This document shows, piece after piece, positions 21,758-34,190 of a stretch of DNA of 64,000 nucleotides (positions are counted from its first letter, which is position 1; every line of letters starts with the position of its first letter). The DNA is taken from assembly GCF_046630445.1 (NCBI RefSeq), contig NC_092335.1, forward strand, positions 37,100,001 through 37,164,000. The letters run 5' to 3'. The DNA is from Rutidosis leptorrhynchoides (Eukaryota > Streptophyta > Magnoliopsida > Asterales > Asteraceae). Position numbers and translations under genes: made by a program. Below the pieces are notes generated by a model, which was not told where the DNA came from, ran no database searches, and saw nothing but the letters and a program-made list of their open reading frames with translations.

Positions 21758-23520
21758 AAATGATAAGGAGTTTTAGCAATGGGGGTAGCCCCCGGAACCA
21801 ACTCAATGCGAAATTCAACTTATCTTTCCGCCGGAACACCCGGTAACTCGTCCGGAAAAATGTCTTCGAATTCACTAACCACCGAAATTTCACAAATGGG
21901 TGGTGGTTCATCACGAGTATCAACAACATGGGCAAGAAAATCCATGCCACCACTATCAAGGAAACGATGTGCCCGTGCAAAAGTGCATATCGGCACAAGT
22001 CTTCTACGCTTATCACCGTGAATAATTAACTCTCCCCCACTTGGGGTCTTCACACGAATAAATTTTTCATGGCATGCAATATCGGCTCTATGATGATCGA
22101 GCCAATCCATACTAACAACGATATCGAAATCACCCAAAGTCATCGGGATAAGATCAATCTTAAAGTTTTCGGCACCAAAAACGACATCACAATTTTTACA
22201 CACATCAACCACTAGCACCGTCTTGCCATCCGCTATTTCGACTTCTACCGGGCGACTTAACTTAGCTAACGGTCTATTAAGTCTAGGCACAAATTTTGGA
22301 GACACAAACGACAAATTTGCACCGCTAACAAATAGAATCCTTGTCGGATTTGAGTTAACCATAAAAGTACCTGAGACAACTTCGTTGGATTGCTTGGCCT
22401 CATCATTGGTCATCAAGTAATTGTGACCCCTAGCCGTACCCGCCGCTCTCTCAAACTTCTTCACATGATCATTATTCAAATCGGGACATTCCGGCCTCTT
22501 GTGTCCCTCTTTACCACAATTATAACAAGTAATCTTGGTCGACACCTTGGTACAATCACGGGCTATGTGCCCTCTTTGATTACAATTATAACATGTGGGT
22601 CCGAAACCCCCAGAAGCACCCTTCTTCACACTATTAACGCTTTTACAGCCTTTCTTGTTCTTTTTATTTGAAAAGTTTGAATAACTCGAACCTTCAAACT
22701 TTCTCTTTGAAAAAGTGAAATCGCTTTTTCTTGGAACCTCCGGCTCAAAACCCCTCGCCAATTCGTATAAATCTTCAAAAGACTTAGCCATTCCCTGGCT
22801 AATCTTACCCTTCAACTCATCACTTAAAGTACGGTAGAAATCTAGCATCAACTTGTGATCATCACCAACATACTCCGGACAAAAACGAGTCTTTGCCAAG
22901 AAGGTAGACTTGAGAGTAACCAAGTCCATTGAACCTTGTCGCAAATTGTGCAACTCGTCCCAGATTTTATCAAGATCGGAAGAAGTTCGGTATTCTTGGA
23001 AAAATTCCTTCTTAAACTCCTCCCATGTCAAGCTCATGCATTGCTCTTCACCATATAATTTGATTTTATCGTCCCACCACAACTTGCCCTCTTCGCGCAA
23101 CATGCTAGACCCATACCTTGTCTTCTTCTCGGGAGGACACTCCGCGGTACGGAATGCCCCCTCGATATCGGAAATCCAACAAGTGCTTTTCAATGGATCC
23201 CTCACCCCATTAAACATCGGAGGTTGAGTATCCTTGAAATTTTTGTAGTGGAAGTCCCGCCTTCCACCCCCACCATTACCTTCACCCCCTTCGCCTCGAG
23301 GATAAATGTTTCTAGCTTCTAAAGCCTCCTCTATTGCTGCTTTCATTCATTCATTTATCATTTCGGTCACTTGTCCATCAACCGACTCTTGGAAAACCTT
23401 TCGAACATCGTCAAGAAAATCCTTTTTTAGCCTTTTAAAGATGGCCTCAACCTTGGTCGTGAGTTCAACGTCCTCACTCGTACTTCCGTCATTGGTGTCG
23501 TGTCCATTTCTCATCTTCAT
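21758..23520 (-). pseudogene. Chromovirus-like gag-protease with dead protease, cut by LARD
   Basis: The frame starts at the ATG at 23520. A TGA at 23347-23349 interrupts it, then it is open down to the LARD junction at 21758. The order is: capsid-like domain with L-W-W-D and W-x-x-F-K-K-E-F-F motifs; two good zinc knuckles (C-Y-N-C-N-Q-R-G-H-I-A-R-D-C and C-Y-N-C-G-K-E-G-H-K-R-P-E-C); retropepsin; the F-P-D-E-L-P-G-V-P linker; and the first residues leading to RT. The protease catalytic triplet reads V-S-G-A instead of D-S-G-A (GTT at 22327-22329), which removes the catalytic aspartate. With the stop codon and the lost RT/integrase, this copy is inactive. It belongs to the Ty3 chromovirus type. 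Confidence 0.85.
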
Positions 23521-23904
23521 TCTCTAAAACGAAGAAAATTAAGCAACAAAACGAAAGGACTTAACACACATGTATATACATATACACCACACTACCCCAT
23601 CTTGCTCAACAATCATCGTACATCGCTTGTTTGACACGATTTGAACCCGTAACAATGGTAGCTAATCATTGTTACGCGATCACATCGCATTAATTCGCTA
23701 GTACAACGTCTATCTAGCTTGATGGTTGCTAAAATAACACAAAATAGTTAGTGCAAGGTTAATTTACATAAACACTAGCACTAGCAATTCCCGTTCCGAC
23801 CCAAAGTCCTACACGTCCCACATAAAGTGCACACACAATAAAGTCTAAGTCTAGGCACCTATCTCAAGTCGCCTAAATCCCTTAGACCATGCTCTGATAC
23901 CACT
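23521..23904 (-). other. Leader and tRNA-Met primer site of chromovirus-like element
   Basis: On the minus strand the LTR ends at 23905, two bases follow, and then comes an exact primer block TGGTATCAGAGC (23891-23902). The 370-bp leader to the gag ATG shows no ORF. Confidence 0.75.
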
Positions 23905-25853
23905 TGTAACAACCCGACTTCGCTTTACCAAAAACACAATTAAAAAAAAATTCTGGTGCAGCACATCTGGACGGCGTCCAGAAGATCTGGATGGCGTCCA
24001 AATTGCCTTCCAGCTGCTGTCCCCGGGTCCAACTTACACGAGCGGAAATCCCGCTTTCCGACACTTTTAAACGAAAACCTTTTCATAACATACCACAATA
24101 TAATAAACTAAGAGGTTTTCATCATCAAAACAAGTTTTGCATCACCGGGCCCGCATCGGCCCGAATTACGCGTTTCGTTCAAAATTACAAGTTTCGACCA
24201 TTAGAGTTTAAATTCCAAACGACCCCTAGAGCATGGTGTTTGGGGTTAAACTACCCAAGTCTTGGCCGACTTCCAAAAGCTAAGTACCCAAAAGCATCCT
24301 TTAACCAAACAAGCGGGAGACTACTAATCCAATTGAATGCCCTTGCCTTTATCCAAGCCCGAGCCTAAAAAAGATAAACAACGAGAGGGTAAGCTAACAC
24401 TTAGTGAATGCAATAATTATACATATACATATACAACCTATCTATTTGCAATCATATCCACCAAATACCTCATACGAACTTGTAACTCAAATAGCATGTA
24501 ATCAAACCCATAATACTAACAAGTCGTACATTATCACAAAACCGCATTAGCATACACTCAACTCAATATATATATATAATATGCTAAACAATCAACAATC
24601 TCAATATGGTTAACCATAAACGCTATGGTGCTACCGGCTCGTGGTTCAAACCATACGCAATTGAGTCATACTCTTTTATAGTGCTACCGGCTCGTGGTTC
24701 ACACTTTGTTTTATAGTGCTACCGGCTCGTGGTTCACTCTCGATGCTACCGGCTCGTGGTTCACATCTTAGTTTATAGTGCTACCAGCTCGTGGTTCACA
24801 CTCGATGCTACTGGCTCGTGGTTCACATCTTACCGCACACATGCTATGGCACTACCGGCTCGATGGTTCATGCCATAACACCCACAAATAAACACGCCAT
24901 ATACACATACGTATAATTACTCCACTCACCTTAGAGTCTTTTGCGAAAGATCACCGAGCTTGCAACTTCAATGTAACGTACCTATTACATTTAGCACATA
25001 ATCAATGACAACTCAAGTTGGTCAGCCAACTTACTCCCCATTCTAGTGCCATTTTGACCCAAGGTGCAATTCCGACCCATTTGCGCCCTTAACCCTAATA
25101 TTTGGGTCAACACCAACAAAACCTTAACACTAGCCAAATATGGTCTTAAAAACTTTATAATCACAAGTTTAGTGTGTTCTCGTTCACATTTAACAACCTA
25201 GGTCGCCCAAGACCCATTTGACCCATTTCGAGGTCAACACGCCCATTTGGGTCACCCACAACCCAAATGACACCCACTAACATTAACTACAAATGTGCTA
25301 GTGACTTATTAAGCCTTTAAGACCCATTTACACACTTTAACTTTTCAAAACCCTAGGTTAGTCATCTTTTGGGTCTTCATGACCCAAACTTACCCAAAAC
25401 CCCCAAATCACTAACAAATGGGTTTTAAGTGCAACACTAACCCAAATCCTAACCCTTAACACAATTGAAGTAAATAAATTAGGGTTTTATAACTTACCAA
25501 CACAATCACCACGTAGCTAGCGACTAGATGAACAACTTTAGAACTCGCACTAAGACCCGATTCAAACTCTTTCTTCCTTTAATGGAGCTCTCTCACTCTA
25601 GAACCTCCTCTCTCTCTATGATTTAATGGAAGATGATAAGGTAGATGAAAAAGGAGTAATGAGGCTCACCAAAACTGATCTAGGGTCTTAAAGTCGTCCA
25701 CAAAATGAAATTACCAAACTACCCCTTTTTAAATAACAAAATATCAAAGATGGCTCGTCAGGCCATCTGGACGGCGTCCAGCCCTTCAAAAAGGGACGGC
25801 GTCGCACACTGTTGGACGGCGTCCAACATAACAGGGAAAAACTGGATCTTACA
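23905..25853 (-). mobile_element. LTR of chromovirus-like element (1.95 kb)
   Basis: Plus-strand ends are TGTAACAACC...GATCTTACA, giving matching TGTAA/TTACA termini. The primer site lies just outside its left end, so this is the 5' LTR of the minus-strand element. It is inserted in the gag of the Tat-like element. TGGACGGCGTCCA-type palindromes sit near both ends (about 23969-24002 and 25768-25830), and a seven-copy minisatellite lies at 24630-24872. Confidence 0.75.
24630..24872. repeat. Minisatellite, seven copies of GCTACCGGCTCGTGGTTCA
   Basis: Seven imperfect copies of this 19-bp core, spaced 27-52 bp apart by variable AT-richer spacers (for example TTTTATAGT and CTCGAT), inside the LTR. 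The cores are far more conserved than the spacers. Confidence 0.85.
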
Positions 25854-26811
25854 CCACATGCGTTCTTCTACGCGCACGCAGACTATGAAAATTAAGTAAA
25901 AACTGGTATCTTAAGTCTGCATACCCTGTTATGCTTCTGGAAGTTAAATTATTGAACCACTCCCGCGCCACTCCTTGCAATACGATTGGTAGCATGTGAC
26001 ATGCTACCTCGTCTCCCCAATTGTGGGTTCTTGCTGTTCCCTCAAACCTTTGTAGGAAGTCATCAGGGTCAGATAACCCATCGTAGCTTCCTAATGTTAG
26101 CGGTATTACAGGTGCTTGAGGGAACGGGTGATTCGCTATATGTGCAGCGAATTTTTCTGTAGTGGGAGCCAGCTCTAAAGATTGTCTTGCTTTATGCCCT
26201 TGCATTACTGCAAACCAGTTTTGCATAAACTCCTAAAATCGCGCTGGCTCATTGAGCGCTTGCGCTAAATGTGGGGGTGCAACTTGCTGCAATTGTCAAA
26301 TAAAATTATTTGAGCTGCTTGGCTCCAGCGGATTATAAGGCGCACTTCCCTCATCACCCTGGTGTTGAGTTCGCATTAACCCATCTACACTCGGTTGGGC
26401 TGGTGCATAAGTCATTTTCGCTTGAAGCGGCGCTACTGTAATATACAACCCATCTAGGTTTCTCAAACCCAATCTTCTTATTTCTTCTTGCGCACTTGCC
26501 GGGGTAACCCTCAAAGTTTGAGTTTTCGGCTCCACCGTTGTGATAATTGGGATCGTTCCTACATACGTGGTTTTTGCTATTAGCTTAGGGCCATTTGGCG
26601 GAGAGTCATACTCGTCGTCCGTTTCCTTAGAGCGTATATAGCTCATGTTATCTGGGGATCCAAAACTTATTTTTTCCGGAGACTTCATTCGTCCCGTTTC
26701 CGTTTCTTTGAAGCGGACATAGCCAGTTTCTACTGCCGGGGGCGCATCTCCGCCACTCTGTAGCCGCTCACTTTCTGTCCCTACCATGGTCGGAGGAACA
26801 GTTTTTTTCAT
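25849..26811 (-). pseudogene. Tat-like Ty3 gag, two in-frame stops
   Basis: One reading frame runs from the ATG at 26811 to the LTR junction near 25850, broken by TGA at about 26293-26295 and TAG at about 26236. The first part is a variable N-terminal region. The second is a recognisable retrotransposon gag domain with Y-D-G-L-S-D-P-D-D-F-L-Q-R-F, M-L-P-I-V-L-Q-G-V-A-R-E-W-F-N-N-L and D-L-R-Y-Q-F-L-L-N-F-H. The pattern is that of Tat-lineage gag, and the primer site at 29077-29094 agrees. The 3' side is lost to the chromovirus-like insertion. A solo LTR separates the ATG from its leader. Confidence 0.75.
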
Positions 26812-26827
26812 CTCGGCGCTTGTCGGC

Positions 26828-28807
26828 TGATAATGCTAAAAACGAACATATATTTCATAGCATTATTCCTCAAGAAAGACAAGCTTTTAGTTGCAATTGT
26901 TCTATTTAAAAGTGATATTCGTTTAAATAATAAAAGGTGAAGACAAAAGACAGATTCGACGAATTGAAGACGCAAAGGTCCAAAAAGCTCAAAAGTACAA
27001 AATACAATCAAAGTGGTTCCAATTATTGATAAGAAACGTCTCGAAATTACAAGAGTACAAGATTCAAAACGCAAAGTATAAGATATTAAATTGTACGCAA
27101 GGACGTTCGAAAATCCGGAACCGGGACATGAGTAAACTCTCAACGCTCGACGCAACGGACTAAAAATTACGAGTCAACTATGCACATAAATATAATATAA
27201 TATTTAAATAATTCTTAAAATTATTTATATATTATATTTATATTAAAAATCCGTCGGCAAACAAAGAGCCAAAGCTGGGTGAGCTGTAATTTCAAACTCC
27301 GCGAGTTGCGGAGTTTGAAGGCAAAAAATTACGCGACTCGCGGAGCTTCCCTGGACTAAAATCCCTATAAAAGCCAACGCAGTTCGATCGTTTTTAATAT
27401 CAAAAAATCAATCTCTATCTATATATGTATACGTAAATATTTATATTTATATTTTAATTTTAATTTTAATTTTAAATCCTAATAATAAGGGTATGTTAGC
27501 GAATGTTGTAAGGGTGTAAGTCGAAATTCTGTCCGTGTAACGCTACGCTATTTTTAATCATTGTAAGTTATGTTTATATTATTTTCATTAATGTCTCGTA
27601 GCTAAGTTATTATTATGCTTATTTAATACCGAAGTAATCATGATGTTGGGCTAATTACTAAAATTGGGTAATTGGGCTTTGTACCATAATTAGGGTTTGG
27701 ATAAAAGAACGACACTTGTGGAAATTAGACTATGGGCTATTAATGGGTTTTATATTAACTAAACAATACCTTGTTAATTTAATATACAAACTTATAATTC
27801 GACGTATTTATATATAACCACATACGCTTGACTGGGTACGGTGGGCGGGATATCTATAAATACCAATAATTATTCATTTTACCGGACACGGAACTGGATT
27901 AATAGTTAATAGACTTGTTGAAACAGGGGTGAATTACATTCAAGGGTAATTGGTGTAATTGTTAACAAAGTAGTAAAACATTGGTTTACACGCAGTCGAT
28001 AACCTGGTGTATTCATTAAACAAAGTAATAAAACCTTGTTACAATTCGAATCCCCAATTAGTTGGAATATTTGACTTCGGGAATAAGAATAATTTGACGA
28101 AGGCTTTCGCTCTTTATATTTATGACTGATGGACTATTATGGACAAATCCGTATGGACATATTAAATAATCCAGGACAAAGAACAATTAACCCATGGGCA
28201 TAAAACTAAAATCAACACGTCAAGCATCATGATTACGGAAGTTTAAATAAGCATAATTCTTTTATTTCATATTTAATTTCCTTTATTTTATATTTAATTG
28301 CACTTCTAATTATCGCACTTTTATTGTTATTGTATTTAATTGCACTTTTAATTATCGTACTTTTTAATTATCGCAATTTTATTGCACTTTTATTTATCGC
28401 AATTTCATTATCGTTATTTACTTTACGCTTTAAATTAAGTCTTTTATTTATTTAATATTTTACATTTTGTTTTAACTGCGACTTAAAGTTTTAAAATCGA
28501 CAAACCGGTCATTAAACGGTAAAAACCCCCCTTTATAATAATAATATTACTTATATATATATTTGTATTTTTATAAAATAAAACTAATATAGCGTTAAGC
28601 TTTGATTAAAAGATTCCCTGTGGAACGAACCGGACTTACTAAAAACTACACTACTGTACGATTAGGTACACTGCCTATAAGTGTTGTAGCAAGGTTTAAG
28701 TATATCCATTCAATAAATAAATAAATATCTTGTGTAAAATTGTATCGTATTTAATAGTATTTCCTAGTAAAATTTAAGCTATTTTATATACACCTCGCAT
28801 AACATCA
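26828..28807 (+). mobile_element. Athila-like solo LTR (1.98 kb) with target duplication
   Basis: The ends are TGATAATGC...GCATAACATCA. The 5-bp target duplication TCGGC flanks it at 26823-26827 and 28808-28812. No internal sequence remains, so this is a solo LTR from recombination. A TATAAAA box is at 27366-27372, with palindrome-like GC-rich repeats just upstream (27294-27316 and 27332-27345). The region 27093-27286 is homologous to the LARD promoter region at 13104-13290. The Athila label rests on recalled LTR-end motifs such as GTGGAACGAACCGGAC and is less certain than the structure. Confidence 0.85.
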
Positions 28808-28812
28808 TCGGC

Positions 28813-29094
28813 CCTGTTTGGATATTTTCTGTCGAAGGGGGCTTTGACACCTTTTTCCCTTCTGTCACAGATGCATGTTTTGATGTTTGCGCAGGTGTTC
28901 GTTGACCTGGAAATGTCTGAAAAGTTGGTTTCGGACCTGTGTTGCCCGCCATTGATCTGAATTAGATAAACAGCCTGAAATTGACCGATTAGTACGAACA
29001 AAAAATATTTTATTGAAAACGCAAAAACGAATTAGATTCATTATGAATTTCTTTGTTATTTGCTCATGTAACCGGTCCCACGGATGGCGCCAAA
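28813..29094 (-). other. Leader and primer site of Tat-like element
   Basis: On the minus strand, TTTGGCGCCATCCGTGG (29077-29094) directly follows the LTR end. This is the TGGCGCC-type primer block of Tat/Athila elements. The remaining leader is non-coding and continues, past the solo LTR, into the gag at 26811. Confidence 0.65.
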
Positions 29095-29713
29095 TGATCA
29101 AGCATATTTTCACGGGGTCAAGGTGAACCTACGCTTGAGTGCATAAAAGGGGTTTAAGGACTAACAATATTCGAACCTCCGACGCTTAGTCGTGGATAAC
29201 CCACATCGGTATCGTTTCGATTCGACAGGGTGGCCGACTTGAGAGTCCACCAACAACCTAGCATACGAGGTTGAGTGGCCCAAAGACATGAAGGTTTTAT
29301 AGTTCAATACATACCTGAAAGTCTTTAGAGATCGTAAGAAGCTTCGTTCGTACGATAGAGATTTGTATGCTGCAGTTTACGTATGAGTAAACAAGTGAAC
29401 GTATATGTATTTAGGGTTTATGAGCTATGTATTTATAGGCTCACGAATTAGGGTTTCGGTAGAATCTCTTCCCTAATTAAATGCAATCTTATCCCAACTA
29501 ATATTCGTTATTTAAGGAAGAGAATCCGAATTGATTATACCGTACATTCTTCTAGAATGTACTGGACCCTTATGCAAGTATACAAAACTCGCATCAGATG
29601 GTATAGGCGCATATTGTGCGGCTATACCCGTGCCACATGCCTTATATGGCAGTTTATGTGCGTTCTAGGGCTTTGGATGCGCAATCCGCATAGTCTTGCG
29701 GATATGTGTATCA
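29095..29713 (-). mobile_element. Tat-like 5' LTR (about 0.62 kb)
   Basis: Plus-strand ends are TGATCAAGC...TGTGTATCA, a short inverted terminal match. The primer site is adjacent on the left. The right boundary is inferred from the terminal match only, because the partner LTR is absent. Confidence 0.55.
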
Positions 29714-30940
29714 TTAGGAGTGTTTAATTTTAGTTTGGTTTCAATATTGTTGGTTTATAACTGCTACGGAGTACGTTGCAAATAATAATTAATAATTATT
29801 TGCAAAATTAATAGTTAATAATTATAATAATAAATAAAATAATAAGAATAAGAAAGTAATTTTTATTTGTAAAAAACTAATTAGCAATTCAATGATTTAA
29901 ATTTAAATTAATGGTTGATTTGATGAAAGAAACAATTATAACATTATAATCATGATTTAAATTTTAAATTAATAAATTAATAGTTAAAATTTAATTTAAT
30001 AAAAAAGGTGATATAATATAAAAATTACTCGTATATATATGTACTCCGTAATAAATAGAAGAGATTGTGAAATAAACAATTCCATGGCATTAACAAACCT
30101 CTTCTTGTTTTCTTTTGCGGTAGATTTTTAGGTTGTTTGAAGGCTATATAAAACATTTATAATGAGTTGATTAACATGAATGATTTGGATTCGGATGACT
30201 AATCAATGAATAAAATGACCATTTGTCGTATTAATCTTTGAATGTATTCGTTTCAATAAATAAAATACCATTACTACAAAACCAAATACTCGTAGCATGA
30301 AGCACAACTCAAAAAAATTTCGATGCCAACGCTGAGGGCCATATACATAACGGCCTAACGGGAATGGAGGGCATAAACATAATGGGAACGGAAAAGGAGA
30401 ATATTCATGGGATGATGGAGGAGAAAACCAAGCATGGGAAGATAACAAGGCAAAGTCGAACCGAACGCCCAGGGAAGGAAGTTGTGAAAAACACAAACGA
30501 ACAAACCATCATTGAAGCCTAAGGGGCACCAAACCGATCCGTTGTTCAAACTTTAAACCCCGCTGCAAATCCCAAGACTATCTGTCATACCTAAAGCTAA
30601 CCAAAACCACATCACAACACTCCTCGAGAACCACCCCATTAACCCACAACCAACAAATCCTACACACTTCAGAAAAACACCACCTCTGAAAAAGATCAGG
30701 ATGAGAACCCACTCCCTTAGGAACCACTAAGCGGAAAAAATGTGATAAACGATGTGGAAAAATAGTGAAGGTGGATATTGCAGCAAAGCAGATGCGTAAC
30801 AAGGTGTATGAATATTTTTTGATATATTATATTATTGATATGTATATTAATGTACAACACATTAAATGGTGCGTGAGTAATCTTCGATAGTATGCATATC
30901 ATCTTCGAATGAAATAATGTAGAAATTGAGAAGAAACTTC
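29714..30940. other. Intergenic sequence, no gene supported
   Basis: The AT-rich part (29714-30100) is simple. The part at about 30290-30800 is richer in GC and holds overlapping open frames on the minus strand, but none shows a domain, splice pattern or codon consistency that I recognise. Confidence 0.4.
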
Positions 30941-30943
30941 TAA

Positions 30944-31294
30944 GACCATAGATAACGGTGATTGTGACGTAGAGTGGGTAAGGTGTACTTTTTGGGGCAA
31001 GATGATGACTGGACCATGGCAAGGAAAGAGGGAAGTTGTAATGGGGGCTTTTGTAAGGGCGTTTGTGAGTGATGTGCTAAAATCCTGATTGGTATTTGAA
31101 TAATAAAATATTAAAAATGAGGAGAGATAAATAACATTAACCAATCAATTGACACGTCATGGTCATTCTCCCTCCTCTTGGGCGCATTTGATTGACAAAA
31201 GCCCCTGGACAAATGCCCCATTTCTAGCGTTTGTGGGCGTTTGTGGTAACACCTCGTGAGCATTTGAGAGAGAACCGCCCCATTATCTATGGTC
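30944..31294. mobile_element. PIF/Harbinger-type MITE (351 bp)
   Basis: Inverted termini GACCATAGATA...TATCTATGGTC, flanked by the 3-bp duplication TAA (30941-30943 and 31295-31297). This is the TWA target preference of PIF/Harbinger. It has no transposase. It lies about 440 bp downstream of the NAC stop codon. Confidence 0.8.
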
Positions 31295-31297
31295 TAA

Positions 31298-31731
31298 AGA
31301 AGATAAAAACATCACCACCGTACTAGTGGTCATGTCATGAGGCAAACATTATTGCGAATTTCAAGTTTCTATTTGGGTTGGGCCATCTCCCTCGTGTAGT
31401 TCATCTTTCATTATTTATTTAATAAATGCAAACACCATAATAAGTTCGCCAAAAATTGATCTGAAATTGGTTGGTACTTGAAAATATAGTGCAGTGAATT
31501 AAGCAGAACCAAAATCAATATGTATAAAAGTCACAGTAACGAAACTATATATAGGTATATAAGACTAAATGTACGTTAATAACCAAGCTTTATTTGATTA
31601 AACTCAGATTAACATTTGTCTAAAAACAGGGTATATGAGCACGAACAGACTAAAGCCTCTTTAGCAGCCCTCGTTCCCAATAGTCGAAAAAAACTACAGA
31701 ATCTAGGTTGCATTATGTGACATGAAATTAC
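31298..31731 (-). other. NAC gene downstream region and probable 3' UTR
   Basis: A minus-strand AATAAA (31589-31594) lies about 140 nt after the stop codon and is a plausible polyadenylation signal. The rest is AT-rich with no other feature seen. Confidence 0.45.
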
Positions 31732-34190
31732 CTACCGCCCCTTTTTTAACCCGTCATTATCCTTGGTCAAGACCTCAACTTGGGACTGAAGAATGTTGAT
31801 CATCGCTTGGGCACGCATTACTTCAATCTTCAAAGTCTCTTTTTCCTTTGAGGTATTAAGGATTTCATTTTCCAAATTGTTAATAAACTTTAAGTATCCA
31901 GGTGGCACAGATTTTTCAAGTGTAGCAGCATCAAATGAGGGTTGACTGGCAGACGGTTGACTTTTATTTGCCTCAAGATGCTGCAGCAGAGGGAACTCCA
32001 TGAGCGCAGACGAGGACCTAAGGTCTTGTTCTTGGTCTTCACTTGTGGTCGAGTCTTCTGAACCATTCCCATTGTTGTCATTGGTGTTTGGTTCACTCTG
32101 TTTTGATCGTTTAGTGTCAAAGAGTGAGATGGTCTCTAGCTCGGGTCCATGGTCAACAACACCATCTTCGGACCTTTCCCTTTTGCAGACAAATGGGATG
32201 TTTTGATGATCCAACATTGGCGCGCTTCGCAATGGGATCACGTCGACAGCTGCTTCCTGCGAAATGAGTTTGGTATTATCAAAAGAGAATAATCTGTTTT
32301 GATTTGAATGTGCAAGGATATGCTGGTCATTTGACTATTAGTCCATTAAAACTACCAAATTCATCATGATATTATACAATCTTTCATAAATCTTTAAATT
32401 CACACAAATTCAATTACCTAGTTCTTCCAGTGTGACTAGAACACTCATCAATGAACTCCAAATGGCGAAATAATCACATTCGATTCAATGACTAATAATA
32501 TGTTGAAAAGGAAAGATATTTATAACCTTTGAAATAAATAAGTGAATACGAATCCCGTGGATTTGATTCCCATGTCACGTTACGTAAGGAAGTAAATCGC
32601 TTTTTAGTTTTGGCAAGAAAGCAGAAAACCACACAAAGAAATAATTCATTTTCCACTATATGTGACACTTTAATAATATAGAGCCACAATATCAAGAATG
32701 ATTATGAGCTCTATTGATAACAGTACTAGTTCCAATCATTAATAAATTACGATAGTGACGCGCGTAAACACTTTCCCTATTCATCTGTATGAAAAAGAGA
32801 TGAAAGGGAACACATATTTACATAATGTACAGACACACTAGCTAGAGAATGAAAATAGCAAAATATGAAAAATAGATATCTGCAATTTTAGGTCAAAACC
32901 AACAGTATAGTATAAAAGCACTTACGCCAAGATGCATATATGTATAACAACTACAGATACAAAACGCATAATAATACCTGCCCAATGTCATTTCCCTGAG
33001 CTTGAGTCTCATCGTCCTCCCATTCTTCCTCAAGAAACGGTGCATAACGGTCACTAGTAGGCGGCCCTAACCCACTCTTTTGAAAAATTCTGCAGAGCAC
33101 AAACGTATCCTTTTCCCCACACACAAAACAAGAAAACAAATTACTTTTCAATACAAGTTTCCAAGAATACAAATACACAGTAAATACATTTCCCTGATTT
33201 AATTCACACCTGTGCTACGCCAGCTGTCGCCAATTCTTGATCCGCAAGTCTATACTCATGCATTACCCAATCAGTACGTTTCCCATCTGGGGCTCGCCCA
33301 CTGTGAAACACCAATGTTTTCTTCAACCCTATCGTTTCAGACTTATGGCGTACAGCTCGGTCCTTTCCGGTTGCCTTCCAATATCCGGTACCAGTAGTAC
33401 GGTTCAAACGAGAACTGTTCCCACTTTTTCTATCTACAGGACTAAAGAAGTACCATTCAAGGTCTCTTGTCTTCAAATTCGAATAATCTAACAATTTAGA
33501 TCAAACATCATGTTAGAAATCTTAAAATTAACAAACATTTCACAAAGTATGAGTCTTGATTTTAACCTTCAACTCTCTTTCCCTAAATATTCATGCATTC
33601 ATACATTATACATATACACAGATAAACACAGTGCCTGAACCAAGCTCGATCAAGCTTGAACTTGAGCTCGATTTGCTCAACGAAAGCTCTATTTGTTTGC
33701 AGACCTGTGTGTTACTGTATGTATTATAATATCCAAAGCTTCACCAATTTTCACATATAAATTAACACACAAATTTATTATAATTTCCATAATCAACTGT
33801 TTTATAATTCTCATTTGAACCTTACCATACATACATAAAATTAAAACCCCTACCACATCAACAGCATAACCTAGTTACTACAATTTGGGGAAACGAGAAC
33901 ATCATAAGGAAAACAATTTTAAATTAATTAAAATTAAAAATAGATATAAAAACTCATAAAAAAATACCGGCAAGTTCCCAGGGTTCTGATTTGTAAACAT
34001 CAATTTCAGAAACAGCTTCAATCCGAAACAGCTGACCACAAGCCTTACGCCTAAGATAATACCTAACAAGTTCCTCATCAGTTGGATGAAACCTGAATCC
34101 AGGTGCCAAAGACGTCGGCGGTGAAGATTGTGGTGCTGCCGACGTCGGAACCGTCGCCGGTTGTCCTACAATCATCAATTCATGACTCAT
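31732..34190 (-). CDS. NAC-domain transcription factor (four exons, 385 aa)
   Basis: Exons on the minus strand: 33968-34190, 33210-33487, 32978-33109 and 31732-32256. All three introns are GT-AG (480, 100 and 721 bp) and the joined frame is continuous. The NAC domain spans about residues 28-180: [12 protein letters not shown] (A), [13 protein letters not shown] (B), [12 protein letters not shown] plus [10 protein letters not shown] (C), [26 protein letters not shown] (D), and D-T-F-V-L-C-R-I-F (E). An acidic stretch follows. The C-terminus (about 327-385) is a predicted coiled coil after V-P-P-G-Y-L-K-F-I. No transmembrane tail is seen. It resembles the ANAC050/052 or ANAC078 type, and I cannot choose between them. 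A nuclear DNA-binding regulator. In subdomain C, R-K-S-G-N-S-S departs from the usual R-K-Y-G-N-G-S. Confidence 0.93.

Noticed and set aside
30203..30802. Protein-coding gene in the GC-richer intergenic stretch
   Set aside because: Overlapping short frames with no domain, no consistent splice sites and no repeat partner in the window.
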